Below, piece by piece: positions 55,001 through 57,085 of a stretch of 64,000 bases of DNA. The DNA comes from Ariolimax columbianus. Lineage: Eukaryota; Mollusca; Gastropoda; Stylommatophora; Arionidae. The notes beneath the pieces are model-generated. The model was not told the DNA's origin. It was given only the letters and a program-made list of their open reading frames with translations, and did not search any database. The stretch's first letter is position 1. Each line of letters opens with the position of its first letter. Location of the stretch: NCBI GenBank assembly GCA_036924085.1, contig JAVGWX010000005.1, forward strand, positions 100,025,672-100,089,671, written 5' to 3'. Position numbers and translations under genes: made by a program.

Positions 55001-56649
55001 TACAGTTGCTGACCATGTGCATATTCTCTTACAATCTACAGGTGACTCATGCTCAGGACTATGAGGACCTTATGAAGACACATAGAGAATATGGGTTAGA
55101 GACGGACCAGTTTCCCCAAAGTGGCAACAAAATTGGAGTACACTTTCAATTTCAGGTTTGTGAGTCATGTGACATATTCTTTCCAGAACGTAGCCTCTAC
55201 CATGACAGCTCTCTTTGTATCTTGGTATAGAGTGAGTTGTCTCGTGTCATACAGAAAAATCCCCAGACTGTCCGTCCTGAATGCCATCTTTGTCGGGGCC
55301 GACCTATTTTCCTCCTCCCAGGAACCCTGCCCTCCGTTATCACTACCTCCATATCATCATGTCTCTTCATGTGACCAAAATATTTAAATTTTTTCCTTTG
55401 CTTTGTTGTCTAAGAGCTAATTTTCTCTAATATGCAGGGATTGTAACATTTCTCTTGTCCTTTTTTATATCCATTTTCAGCATCGTTCTGTAACACTCCA
55501 TTTCAAAAGCTGCAATCTTTTTTGCAGTAGATCGTAATGTCCACCTCTCACAAGCGTATATGTCACCGCTGAGAAAATGCATGTTCTGATCTGTTGGATT
55601 CCTGTCCACTTGCATGTCCCTCGCCACAATTTTTCCATCTGTATTAGTTTGTGTGTAGTGATTGCACATTTTCTTTTGATTTCAATTTCACAATTGATAG
55701 AATTATTGAAGGTAGATCCCAAATACTTAGTCCTTTACATCTTCTATTTCTAAATTATCAATAGAGAGTACTGATTTGTTCTTCTCTTTGTTTATTTTTC
55801 AATTTTTGGCTGACTGTGTTTAAATATAGATTAAGGACCTCGCTGTGTTCTATTGTTAACACAATTAGTTTCTCTAGTCCCACTTGGATGGCCGATATAA
55901 GGAATGTGTCGTCAGAATGCCTAATATCTGGGTGTGAAATCCACCTATGCTGAAAACGTCACACTTAGTGTCTCCCTGATCATGTGTGACAAACTTTGTC
56001 TCACTCCTTTCTAAAATTCTAACCATTCTGATATTTCTCCATTCATCCTTATTGCTGCCTGTTGCATGTGATGAGATGTGTTTTGGGAAACCCATGTTGC
56101 CTATAACTGTTGATGTTGTATGCAGTAGAATGCTTTGTGATGTTGTAGAGCGCTTTCAGGATATAGACCAACGTTCAATTTTCTATAATAATCCTCATGT
56201 TGAGTATTTAGTCTCTAGTGAGTACAGTTTGAATTTTAGATTTGTGAGTACAGTTTGAATTTTAGATTTGTGAGTACAGTTTGAATTTTAGATTTGTGAG
56301 TACATTTTGAATTTTAGGTTTGTGAATAAGGTTGATGTATTAAGTTTGTGAGTATAGTTTGAGTATTAGCTGTGTGGGAATAGTTTAAGCGTTGAATGTT
56401 TGAGTATAGTTTGTGTTAAATGTGTGAGTATATTTCTTTGTAAGATGTACAAATATAGATTGAGTGTTAGGTGTGTTAGTATAATTTTGAATGTTAGATG
56501 TGTGAATATAGTTTGAGTGTTTGGTGTGTTGGTATAGTTTGTATTAGGTGTGTGAGTATTGTTTAAATAGTTAGTGCAGTCTACATATGTGTTGTGGAGC
56601 AATCTGCTTCTACCTCAGACCTTTTCTCTCTCCCCAGGATTCTAGCTAA
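10838..56649 (+). CDS. SLCO: Organic anion transporting polypeptide (OATP/SLCO family), 10 coding exons
   Basis: Joined exons give 2100 nt, 699 residues plus TAA, normal for OATPs (about 640-720). OATPs are plasma-membrane uniporters/exchangers moving amphipathic organic anions (steroid conjugates, eicosanoids, thyroid hormones, xenobiotics). Seen: CG..NWRPKYLQFF before TM1; V..ISTIERRYDL after it; the family signature DTRWLGAWWLG from residue 264 at TM6; loop 5 with cysteines at 458, 462, 464, 473, 484, 488, 499, 501, 526 and 530 (Kazal-like); and about 12 hydrophobic segments. N-glycosylation sequons include N475-D-T and N498-C-S. All nine introns are GT-AG and every junction keeps phase (1,1,1,2,0,2,1,0,0), which is strong internal support. 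The start is the first ATG after an in-frame stop. Substrate cannot be read from sequence. The first and last two exons are less certain than the core. Confidence 0.93.
10905..12781 (+). other. SLCO intron 1
   Basis: About 1.9 kb, GTGAGT to AG. No gene recognised; the open frame at 11208-11501 has no domain. At 12540-12720 there is a faint degenerate repeat of about 30 bp built on ccatgaacttgacttcatgtgg-like units, too diverged to count copies. Confidence 0.7.
12782..12934 (+). CDS. SLCO: SLCO exon 2 (residues 23-73, start of TM1)
   Basis: The acceptor is ttccacctccaacag and the donor gctag|GTGAGT. It encodes an acidic stretch, then CGFCNWRPKYLQFFNS and the first half of TM1 (FLVFFMASYSLVLG). 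The CG...P.WLQ pattern before TM1 is typical of OATPs. The donor sits 14 bases before a 36-bp minisatellite. Ends in phase 1. Confidence 0.92.
   Translation, partial: SAKSLPMTTPALTARSMKTDVASATGVQNIYSSSTLQTSWFSSWPVTLWC
12949..13418 (+). repeat. 36-bp minisatellite, 13 units, intron 2
   Basis: Thirteen units of a 36-base repeat starting ttactgtagatgtcagtc and ending taccggtca. One unit carries two extra bases. Because 36 is divisible by three, both strands stay open, giving false frames (about 120 and 133 codons). Alternating variants (gaggct/gaaact) suggest two-unit amplification steps. It starts 14 bases after the exon 2 donor site. Confidence 0.95.
13690..15420 (+). pseudogene. RTE-like LINE relic, decayed
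   Basis: Plus-strand pieces in changing frames: an EQAGF-like fingers box near 13750, FTKTFNKVW near 13990, a MRQGCLLSPKLFNL box (motif B) near 14150, an FKYL box near 14430, a YVCETWA box near 14975, and GKKRKRGRPRF...Y.....W near 15190-15250. This succession is that of RTE-type LINEs. Many stops and frameshifts are present, and another short repeat (ggtcaggtcatcccgta..., 13815-13930) seems inserted. A stretch at 14450-14730 recurs inverted at about 34840-35115. Confidence 0.65.
15584..15925 (-). pseudogene. LINE endonuclease C-terminus and linker relic
   Basis: A 113-codon minus-strand frame with KFKHDHRPIRATLNMD, the DHR end of an apurinic-type endonuclease (catalytic His), followed by a basic linker. 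The start of the endonuclease is missing. RTE-like by similarity of the DHR.(V/I)RA box. It abuts the tail of a different LINE at 15962. Confidence 0.6.
15962..16430 (-). pseudogene. Diverged I-like LINE tail
   Basis: Minus strand, with a degenerate (GAAGAA) tail at 15962-15982. Its sequence parallels the last third of the 3230-6583 LINE (the cysteine-rich tail and the ENxTYxEAKxxI region) at a lower similarity, so it is an older subfamily. It is 5'-truncated near 16430; no TSD was found by eye. Confidence 0.5.
16431..17157. other. No recognisable gene
   Basis: Intron 2 sequence. Scattered actcaagt / acttgagt words at 16495-16890 make a loosely palindromic, low-complexity stretch. No domain or RNA gene seen. 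Confidence 0.5.
17158..17373 (+). repeat. 27-bp minisatellite, 8 units, intron 2
   Basis: Eight exact-length units starting caacatgagtcatacatt. Two variants (gacatcc and aacttcc) occur in blocks. The 27-base period keeps both strands open, giving NMSHTLTST repeats that are not a gene. Confidence 0.95.
17400..17660 (+). pseudogene. LINE C-terminal relic
   Basis: Plus-strand translation gives EMWMVNKQLMKRCH and later QYFGHIKRCYTLLKTILEGK, the YFGH(I/V).R box at the end of RTE/R4-type ORF2. Only a short, broken piece. Confidence 0.5.
17661..17925 (+). repeat. About 85-bp triplication of a LINE RNase H motif
   Basis: Three adjacent copies, each containing the last RNase H block in the same strand: TGHSRILGNERAD, PSYVGVHSNKKAD and AGHAGVHDNERTD (family consensus PGHAGVxGNExAD). 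Spacing is about 85 bases. The copies have diverged a good deal, so the triplication is old. Compare the 90-bp array at 44715-45397. Confidence 0.75.
17926..19390 (+). pseudogene. Decayed LINE (RT core to C-terminus)
   Basis: Plus-strand pieces include CLLSPFLF (motif B) near 18405, a degenerate DLDFANDLALL (the FADD box region) near 18500, SCLHRIQLLRLYKVTNTDLL near 18900-18960, and a GRLWHTWKRA...E box near 19090. The final stretch gtgtacaactaacgagctat (19340) recurs beyond the intron 7 array at about 46477. Many stops. The 62-codon frame at 19058-19246 is a remnant, not a gene. Confidence 0.6.
19497..19905 (+). repeat. Degenerate 28-33-bp AT-rich array before exon 3
   Basis: About 14 uneven copies of a unit built on aatgtataacattctg and ttttgctgtg. 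It ends about 40 bases before the exon 3 acceptor, within the usual branch-point zone. Overlapping minus-strand frames of up to 180 codons here are repeat shadows. Confidence 0.85.
19947..20864 (+). CDS. SLCO: SLCO exon 3 (residues 74-379, TM1-TM7)
   Basis: A 918-nt exon, the largest, from ccattgtattccag to gcag|GTAACT. It encodes the rest of TM1, the ISTIERRYDLDS loop, TM2-TM5, the GYIIGGQLL segment, the OATP signature DTRWLGAWWLG at TM6, a cytoplasmic loop and TM7 ending GTAAFLPKFIQNQYG. An N-M-T sequon in the second outer loop may be glycosylated. Shadow frames on the other strand are not genes. An AT-rich 30-bp tandem array lies immediately upstream, and a 32-bp array begins about 30 bases downstream. 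Confidence 0.95.
20895..21255 (+). repeat. Minisatellite with a 32-bp homogenised core, intron 3
   Basis: The left half is a loose about 55-60-base pattern around ggctgttgtatg...tttgatagt. The right half (about 21090-21250) is five near-identical 32-base units beginning atgatagttgttgctacgg. Starts about 30 bases past the exon 3 donor. Confidence 0.85.
21640..21925 (-). pseudogene. LINE C-terminal relic
   Basis: An 85-codon minus-strand frame with VKSILMYGSETWRNT and QTFINVCLRRVERLKWHDTI: the YGSE(T/S)W box and the LQ.F.N.CLR.I..I.W box that follow the RT in many mollusc LINEs. Both ends are truncated. Confidence 0.65.
21993..22010. repeat. Poly(G) tract
   Basis: An uninterrupted run of 18 G on the plus strand. 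Assembly length at such runs is unreliable. Confidence 0.9.
22165..22690. other. No recognisable gene
   Basis: Intron 3 sequence without a domain, RNA or clear repeat that I can name. Confidence 0.45.
22691..23260 (+). pseudogene. LINE relic, endonuclease-RT linker
   Basis: Plus-strand translation with stops gives SIRKDKRKYID...TREAEQAVAK, then KPTRKYKQVIGFIKDKEGN and a KTFFKEIFN segment, followed by NRLNVKT. This matches the linker (D+R.Y...LA.EAE.AA...N....Y..TK.L.GK......IKD..G) of zinc-finger-less LINEs. Dead fragment. Confidence 0.6.
23270..24110 (-). pseudogene. LINE endonuclease relic
   Basis: The minus-strand frame at 23903-24094 holds KTARVCSWNIHTMYEQKKAAQMA, the start of an apurinic-type endonuclease (the WN.RT.....K box). 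Further degenerate pieces of the endonuclease (GDxN-like and DHR-like) can be traced towards 23500. Orientation is opposite to the linker relic at 22691-23260, so they come from separate insertions. Confidence 0.6.
24135..25032 (+). mobile_element. Internally deleted mariner-like transposon
   Basis: An 898-bp element with long terminal inverted repeats: the left end caaggggcttgtcataag (continuing about 65 bases to aatttggcac) matches the reverse complement of the right end, and TA flanks both ends (24133-24134, 25033-25034). Inside are pieces of a mariner transposase: a helix-turn-helix part (TPTEIHREMESV...NW), then after a deletion LQDNAPSHKARF and HPPYSPDLAPSDFFLFPKL, the Tc1/mariner catalytic-domain landmark. 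Stops and a missing central part make it dead; it could once have been moved in trans. Confidence 0.9.
25033..25071. repeat. (TA)n microsatellite
   Basis: About 19 TA dinucleotides grown out of the mariner target-site duplication. Confidence 0.95.
25072..25492. other. No recognisable gene
   Basis: Intron 3 sequence; nothing recognised. Confidence 0.45.
25493..25589 (+). repeat. 45-bp minisatellite, left part (continues at 26866)
   Basis: About two units of a 45-base repeat starting ccacctggtgtgtagcag. The array is split by a 1276-bp insertion at 25590-26865 and continues after it. Confidence 0.9.
25590..26865 (-). mobile_element. TGT...ACA element (probable solo LTR), copy A, 4-bp TSD
   Basis: A 1276-bp insertion within the 45-bp array. 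Ends are tgtagcagctccc and ggaactgttaca, which are imperfect inverse complements. Both flanks carry CACC (25586-25589, 26866-26869); removing the element and one CACC restores the array consensus exactly. A homologous 1264-bp copy is at 38600-39863. No coding region. TG...CA ends with a 4-bp TSD fit a solo LTR of the Gypsy type; a TIR transposon is the alternative, since about 12 end bases match. The strand is assigned by the TGTAACAGTTCC end. Confidence 0.75.
26036..26312 (+). repeat. 87-bp tandem repeat inside element copy A
   Basis: Just over three units of an 87-base repeat (ggtgtctacacacacc ... ctctagaacatacc). Copy B of the element carries only one unit, so the expansion happened after the two copies separated. 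The frame STHTTHTSKSLLDTAVHSHN is a shadow. Confidence 0.85.
26866..27197 (+). repeat. 45-bp minisatellite, right part
   Basis: About 7.4 units of the same 45-base repeat as 25493-25589. Open on the minus strand because 45 is a multiple of three (THQVDGTLTAYVVSA repeats); not a gene. Confidence 0.95.
27198..28109. other. Spacer with a 70-bp duplication
   Basis: No gene recognised. A stretch near 27430-27500 (cttctacagtggtgcagatg ... ggtttatagtttgtacagga) recurs at about 28040-28108 directly before the next array, so part of this spacer is an old duplication. Confidence 0.5.
28110..29609 (+). repeat. 42/46-bp minisatellite, about 34 units, intron 3
   Basis: A 1.5-kb array of units beginning gtagtttgccaacgctcttt and ending cttacaacattct. 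Two length classes differ by the four bases ttag (46 versus 42 bases). Runs of the 42-base class, divisible by three, give a 137-codon minus-strand shadow frame (KSVGKLQECCKKQL). Ends about 180 bases before exon 4. Confidence 0.95.
29789..29984 (+). CDS. SLCO: SLCO exon 4 (residues 380-444, TM8-TM9)
   Basis: The acceptor is gtactttgtatgcag and the donor ggagg|GTAAGT. It encodes GVAVVPAAGGGLVLGGYIAKRF (TM8, written here only as a family landmark) and TM9 around residues 410-430, then the start of extracellular loop 5. Leaves two bases (GG), completed by C from exon 5. It lies between a 1.5-kb minisatellite and a TG-rich array that starts at the donor. Confidence 0.95.
29990..30420 (+). repeat. 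TG-rich array with a 101-bp period at the exon 4 donor
   Basis: Two 101-base units (30001-30101 and 30102-30202) of tgtctgt-type sequence with internal short repeats, then degenerate TGTATG low complexity. The unit start tgtaagcctgtgtctgt resembles the exon 4 donor ggtaagtctgtgtctgt. The plus-strand frames of cysteine/valine-rich peptide are artefacts. Confidence 0.85.
30470..30760 (-). pseudogene. Short LINE C-terminal relic
   Basis: Minus-strand translation gives LRIKWFGYVTKMDPN, the L+W.GHV.RM.P.R box found near the end of RTE/R4-type ORF2, in a broken frame. Weak but characteristic. Confidence 0.45.
30761..31155. other. No recognisable gene
   Basis: AT-rich intron 4 sequence; nothing recognised. 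Confidence 0.45.
31156..32180 (+). repeat. 71/74-bp minisatellite, about 14 units, intron 4
   Basis: Units start ggttgtatgctagtaacag and end cagagagactaag; some carry gagaag instead of aag (three bases longer). The right half is more uniform than the left. Contains aatctaaatgatt-type AT cores but no coding sense. Confidence 0.95.
32205..32430 (+). repeat. Degenerate about 44-bp array, intron 4
   Basis: About five diverged units of ggtttaattggtctagtgta plus taggtttatattacttgt. Older than the adjacent 71-bp array. Confidence 0.8.
32717..33217 (-). mobile_element. 501-bp I/Nimb-like LINE copy with 11-bp TSD
   Basis: 5'-truncated copy of the 3230-6583 LINE family: tail ttcttcttcgtacgctgtca, then the cysteine tail (CSCGTGKMTAEHLLQNCPTY on the minus strand) back to the start of the last RNase H block. 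Flanked by agtgattgttt at 32706-32716 and 33218-33228. The open frame at 32760-33116 is the ORF2 C-terminus and is still intact, so the copy is fairly young. It lies about 110 bases upstream of exon 5. Confidence 0.93.
33327..33477 (+). CDS. SLCO: SLCO exon 5 (residues 445-495, Kazal-like loop 5)
   Basis: The acceptor is tttttcttctag and the donor gaagat|GTAAGT, ending in phase 0. It encodes the cysteine-rich extracellular loop with C458, C462, C464, then EPVC473, sequon N475-D-T, and YFSAC484HAGC488. This is the diagnostic OATP loop, whose disulfides are needed for surface expression in studied members. Confidence 0.95.
33560..33830 (+). repeat. Degenerate repeat around gtatagatgaccttaac, intron 5
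   Basis: Loose copies of gtgtatagatgaccttaacctt. Related words recur at 34460-34500 and 35130-35200, so this pattern once ran through the area now holding the 60-bp array and a SINE. Confidence 0.5.
33857..34216 (+). repeat. 60-bp minisatellite, six units, intron 5
   Basis: Six exact 60-base units starting acaatgatagcttattgg, with only a few substitutions (ccacga/ccatga, cttgta/cctgta). 60 is a multiple of three, so two plus-strand frames of about 118 codons are open; neither resembles a protein. Confidence 0.97.
34503..34735 (+). mobile_element. tRNA-derived SINE, family 1, copy 2
   Basis: The head ggggcctaggtagcgcagtgg is tRNA-like (A box), with a weaker B box region. The body ggaagtaaagatggccgg ... 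ataatatgggcttaacacca matches the copy at 7903-8125, which fixes the family. It is more diverged in the middle. Confidence 0.8.
34840..35115 (-). mobile_element. Dispersed LINE-like repeat shared with 14450-14730
   Basis: Its reverse complement resembles 14450-14730, including acgtctg(a/g)tcaggcaaaac and cttgggatgtgaggaaag. Shorter, more degraded relatives may exist at about 47960-48085 and 50290-50350. As the 14-kb copy lies within an RTE-like relic, this is probably a LINE 3' region. The plus-strand 101-codon frame here (CAVLSFIYVSL...) is not taken as a gene. Confidence 0.5.
35116..36145. other. No recognisable gene
   Basis: End of intron 5. Nothing recognised besides low-complexity stretches. 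Confidence 0.5.
36146..36339 (+). CDS. SLCO: SLCO exon 6 (residues 496-559, end of loop 5 and TM10)
   Basis: The acceptor is gaattttcccag (phase 0), giving FRNCSCVDEL with sequon N498-C-S and C499/C501, then C526/C530, TM10 (IFVFLLFCAMCVTFMAIAPG) and GDSIQL. The donor is gctgag|GTGAGG, leaving AG, which exon 7 completes to Arg. The last about 20 bases of this exon plus the donor reappear as the core of the tandem array that follows. Confidence 0.93.
36395..36815 (+). repeat. 42-bp array derived from the exon 6 splice junction
   Basis: About ten 42-base units of ggaattccttacatctgagg plus tatggatttattggtgttgtt. The core (ctccatacatctgagg) matches the end of exon 6 (ctccatacagctgag|g). The gtgagg donor is reduced to gtatgg in this subfamily. 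Open on the plus strand as GNSLHLRYGFIGVV repeats, which echo GDSIQLR of the exon. Confidence 0.93.
36816..37950 (+). repeat. 46-bp array carrying exon 6-like 5' splice sites
   Basis: About 25 units of gagaactccatacacctgag plus gtgaggtatgatgtgctggtgttgtt. Each unit keeps ccatacacctgag|gtgagg, nearly identical to the real exon 6 end and donor (ccatacagctgag|gtgagg). A higher-order period of 460 bases (ten units) is visible: the marks ggttttg, acttgaag and aactctata recur exactly 460 bases apart (37034/37494, 37102/37562, 37226/37686). Minus-strand frames up to 404 codons are artefacts of the repeat. Confidence 0.95.
37951..38599. other. No recognisable gene
   Basis: Intron 6 sequence. One (AT)n stretch near 38380; otherwise nothing recognised. 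Confidence 0.45.
38600..39863 (-). mobile_element. TGT...ACA element (probable solo LTR), copy B
   Basis: A 1264-bp element homologous along its length to 25590-26865 (shared ctagaat...accacacacag, cccctccccttatctgca, gcctatcaatc, gctggaactgttaca). Ends are tgtggcagagtcc and ggaactgttaca. I cannot see a clean 4-bp TSD here. C- and CA-rich simple repeats at 39610-39750. No coding region. Confidence 0.7.
39864..40189. other. No recognisable gene
   Basis: Short spacer between the element and the next array; nothing recognised. Confidence 0.45.
40190..40757 (+). repeat. 30-bp minisatellite, about 19 units, intron 6
   Basis: Units ttatctatctctacttcctg plus gaggtgtgtc. Period 30 leaves three frames open (VSYLSLLPGG, LIYLYFLEVC and, on the minus strand, EIDKTHLQEV), all artefacts. 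Pyrimidine-rich on the plus strand. Confidence 0.95.
40758..41197 (+). repeat. 40-bp minisatellite, 11 nearly identical units
   Basis: Eleven exact 40-base units starting tcctatctatttccccaata and ending ttagttgttg; only one clear difference (tcc to tat start of one unit). It joins the 30-bp array without a gap and shares its tctatctatttcc segment, so it probably arose from the edge of that array. High identity implies recent expansion and possible length polymorphism. Confidence 0.97.
41362..42500 (-). pseudogene. Old I-like LINE tail and RNase H, containing a tandem array
   Basis: Minus strand: a (GAAGAA)-like tail at 41368-41376, then sequence parallel to the 3' third of the 3230-6583 LINE (cysteine tail, the VQW.S.HYNISNANN-like last RNase H block near 41570-41610, and FRAE-like residues near 41985). 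RNase H N-terminal sequence resumes near 42370-42480 after the array at 41955-42352. Highly decayed. Confidence 0.6.
41955..42352 (+). repeat. 46-bp minisatellite inside a LINE RNase H region
   Basis: About eight units of ctgatccattgttaggaata plus ctgtttcagttttggagacttctgct. The unit corresponds to the FRAE...-to-second-Asp part of the RNase H in the surrounding LINE relic (compare about 3905-3960 in the 3230-6583 copy: ctgctgcagccctcagtggcctctgcctccgctctg). The inner units are nearly identical; the outer ones are diverged. Confidence 0.85.
42500..43007. other. No recognisable gene
   Basis: Intron 6 sequence. A piece near 42780-42830 (gggaactggtcacccta...cacagtagctgagagc) weakly resembles 53135-53175, so it may hold an old dispersed repeat. 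Confidence 0.4.
43008..44105 (+). repeat. 43-bp G-rich minisatellite, about 25 units, intron 6
   Basis: Units gatggggagatgatgagggg plus gatatgagatggtgaggtgatca. Almost no C on the plus strand apart from gatca. Variants (ggggaata, gagttgatca, gagagg) are scattered in blocks. No long frame stays open. Confidence 0.96.
44106..44607. other. No recognisable gene
   Basis: Last 500 bases of intron 6. Nothing recognised besides the polypyrimidine tract of the exon 7 acceptor. Confidence 0.5.
44608..44672 (+). CDS. SLCO: SLCO exon 7 (residues 560-581)
   Basis: A 65-nt exon between ttctgttccacag and atgatgg|GTTAGT. With the split Arg codon it encodes RCVLEEHKVLAQGVKTLIVRMM, matching the OATP R.V..EE...A.G.Q....R.LG block between TM10 and TM11. 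It was too short for an ordinary open-frame scan. Phase fits both neighbours (2 in, 1 out). Confidence 0.92.
44715..45397 (+). repeat. 90-bp array of a retrotransposon RNase H motif, intron 7
   Basis: About eight units of roughly 90 bases (variable G runs). Each unit translates on the plus strand to CPGHAGAHGDGRVDS or a close variant such as CPSHAGVHGKRVDS, i.e. the last RNase H block (PGHAGVxGNExAD). The first unit is closest to a real domain. Runs of up to about 13 G at 44978-44996 and 45071-45080 vary between units. The array is split by the element at 45398-46285. Confidence 0.85.
45398..46285. mobile_element. 888-bp TGTAACAG...CTGTTACA insertion, 4-bp TSD
   Basis: Ends are tgtaacagg and tctgttaca, inverse complements. 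Flanks are cata (45394-45397) and tata (46286-46289); removing the element and one flank restores the array unit (gatagcatacacagaag against consensus gatagcatacatagaag). It shares end type and an AT-rich left part with copies A and B but is shorter and different inside. Probable solo LTR of a related family; no coding region (frames of 60-65 codons show no domain). Confidence 0.7.
46286..46530 (+). repeat. Right part of the RNase H-motif array and element end
   Basis: Two more diverged motif copies (CPGHARVHSEGRVD; a weaker one near 46425), then gtgtacaatcaataagctac, which resembles the stretch after the decayed LINE at 19340-19390. So the array sits in the remains of the same LINE type. Confidence 0.65.
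46575..47310 (+). repeat. Degenerate about 30-bp tttgacattt array, intron 7
   Basis: Loose units of tttgacatttgactggtgtt plus tgagggtttgg; the second half changes to cattttgtatgtgg types. Copy limits are not countable. Ends about 240 bases before exon 8. Minus-strand frames (QTPVKCQ repeats) are artefacts. Confidence 0.85.
47550..47779 (+). CDS. SLCO: SLCO exon 8 (residues 582-658, TM11-TM12)
   Basis: The acceptor is gacatcttcctcag. It encodes GSFMGPILMGKLLDLQC (TM11; the family's GxIPGPixFGxxID.C block), REKCGHRLSCWLYSQD, and TM12 around YGVYFYILTLKGLSLMFCILAL. The donor is taken as atcaag|GTACCA, a weak but phase-correct site. A 14-base duplication (actttgtgtcacag at 47754-47767 and 47802-47815) straddles the junction, so the exact 3' end is less sure than the rest. 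Confidence 0.88.
47780..48236 (+). repeat. Degenerate about 44-bp pattern, start of intron 8
   Basis: Repeated gatgtgagatggggtcttgatc / agtatgtatcacctg words at 48040-48236. The same words appear at 52900-52940, after the intervening 4.7 kb of array, LTR piece and LINE, so the pattern was probably continuous before those insertions and expansions. Confidence 0.6.
48237..48475 (+). mobile_element. TGT...ACA element fragment, opposite orientation
   Basis: About 240 bases starting tgtaacagttccagctgg, the inverted counterpart of the right ends of copies A and B (shared gaacaaaggt, gtgtgccaagg, gggggttaggagctgacca, tctggcgttcc). The rest of the element is missing. Confidence 0.75.
48480..50250 (+). 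repeat. 55-bp minisatellite, about 32 units, intron 8
   Basis: A 1.8-kb array. The core (48840-49970) is regular 55-base units aagaagacaagcccccacct plus aagtagttcccaggaagaattgtttatgttacta. Both edges are degenerate with other lengths (ttgttgttactaatag variants), the usual pattern of a homogenised centre and decaying flanks. Confidence 0.96.
50251..50565. other. No recognisable gene; poly(C) run
   Basis: Spacer between the 55-bp array and the LINE. It contains a run of about 12 C near 50383-50394 and perhaps a scrap of the dispersed repeat seen at 34840 (tcaccactatggga). Confidence 0.45.
51068..51586 (+). pseudogene. LINE reverse transcriptase, palm-thumb part
   Basis: A 172-codon frame with SSMFADDLTLWSSEENL (catalytic FADD), then the WLVKINEEKT and YLGTTF boxes and a VRPVLKYGITAW segment. 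Upstream RT motifs (AVWVDLDKAFDKVW-like at about 50855) are in other frames. Stops at 51584. Confidence 0.85.
52138..52791 (+). pseudogene. LINE RNase H C-terminal half and cysteine tail
   Basis: A 217-codon frame: LFTDALSVVTAL (second catalytic Asp), VVQWVLSHCNIQGNEEADRLAKE (last Asp), RREQVVVFRLHTGHNRLSYH and CTCGTGKMTHEHLLPNCPPYEDQR. The first RNase H Asp (YTDGSA) lies upstream at about 52005 and the Glu block near 52115 in other frames. Together with the 3576-4194 domain it defines the family C-terminus. Confidence 0.85.
52816..53539. other. Spacer with small repeat fragments
   Basis: Bases 52816-52870 loosely resemble the 23-381 retroposon middle (ccagtgcatccaacctcagca). 52895-52940 continues the degenerate pattern of 48040-48236. 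The remainder shows nothing I recognise. Confidence 0.4.
53540..53945 (+). repeat. 74-bp minisatellite, about 5.5 units, intron 8
   Basis: Units caaataaccacatctatttc plus ccttgtaaatttggtccgttg and tgtccatctcccgtgtcaccatatagtttacccct, with few changes. Confidence 0.95.
53946..55041. other. End of intron 8: short repeats and a poly(C) tract
   Basis: A degenerate actctttgtggaccc pattern at 54030-54310; a poly(C) run with cct interruptions at 54317-54352; about 2.5 copies of a 64-base unit (gaccaagacaaataatcaac ...) at 54510-54660. No gene recognised. The 117-codon frame over the poly(C) run is an artefact. Confidence 0.6.
55042..55155 (+). CDS. SLCO: SLCO exon 9 (residues 659-696, cytoplasmic tail)
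   Basis: The acceptor is ctcttacaatctacag, phase 0. It encodes a polar tail with VTHAQDYEDL and ending QFQ at ttcag|GTTTGT. If this donor is not used, the frame reads on 25 codons to TAG ending at 55230, giving an alternative C-terminus ending in LCILV. The tail is poorly conserved among OATPs, so the support is splice signals and phase. Confidence 0.7.
55235..56110 (-). pseudogene. LINE relic in intron 9
   Basis: Minus-strand frames include YACERWTLRSTAKKIAAFEMECYRTMLKM (the Y..E.WTL.K....I.AFEM.CYR+ML.I box after the RT) near 55490-55600, and further RT-region remains to about 56100. It is 5'-truncated with several breaks. It separates the exon 9 junction from the array derived from that junction, so it probably inserted after the array formed. 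Confidence 0.65.
56215..56580 (+). repeat. 26-bp array derived from the exon 9 splice junction
   Basis: The first four units (gtgagtacagtttgaatttt plus agattt) are regular; the rest decays to gtgtgagtatagtttgagt types. The unit matches the end of exon 9 and its donor at 26 of 30 positions (gagtacactttcaatttcag|gtttgtgagt). Ends about 60 bases before the exon 10 acceptor. Confidence 0.8.
56638..56649 (+). CDS. SLCO: SLCO exon 10, last three codons and stop
   Basis: A very strong polypyrimidine acceptor (cttttctctctccccag) is followed in phase 0 by Asp-Ser-Ser-TAA. This gives a 699-residue protein and puts the 3' UTR immediately after. A short terminal coding segment like this can only be judged by the acceptor and phase; the alternative is termination in exon 9 read-through. 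Confidence 0.6.
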   Translation, partial: DSS

Positions 56650-57085
56650 AGCAGAGGGCTCTAATTTATTTCCCAGCTATATCAGCAGTTATCAACACCA
56701 GCGAGATATTGTCTGGGCTTCAGGGGATCGCCCAGCCACAGACTTTCATTGACTGTGAAGCATGAGCTGCATACACTTGCTTGGATCCCGTTTATATCTG
56801 GGCAGGTCTCACTCCAAGAAGTTATCAGAGGAGCAAGTCAAGTCTCACACAGTGTCTGTGCTCTGACATATATCTAAATGTCTGTGATAGTTGTCAAAGC
56901 TTGACCAATAGAATGTCTTGTAGCATTAAGTCTCCATCACTCTTCGTTGTATCTCAGTTGTGCTGCCAGTCCAAAAGATGATGATGATGTTTATATTATT
57001 ATAGCTGTACCGCATGAATGAAAAAAATAGGTCCACTATCACTTTCTAATGCATATCATAAAATAAATATGGTTAGACATAGGTC
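56650..57085 (+). other. Probable SLCO 3' UTR
   Basis: Follows the TAA at 56647-56649 and extends to a canonical AATAAA. No conserved element recognised. The 66-codon frame at 56781-56981 has no domain. Confidence 0.5.
57062..57067 (+). promoter_or_regulatory. Candidate polyadenylation signal AATAAA
   Basis: First AATAAA after the proposed stop codon, about 413 bases downstream. Transcript data would be required to confirm the cleavage site. Confidence 0.45.
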
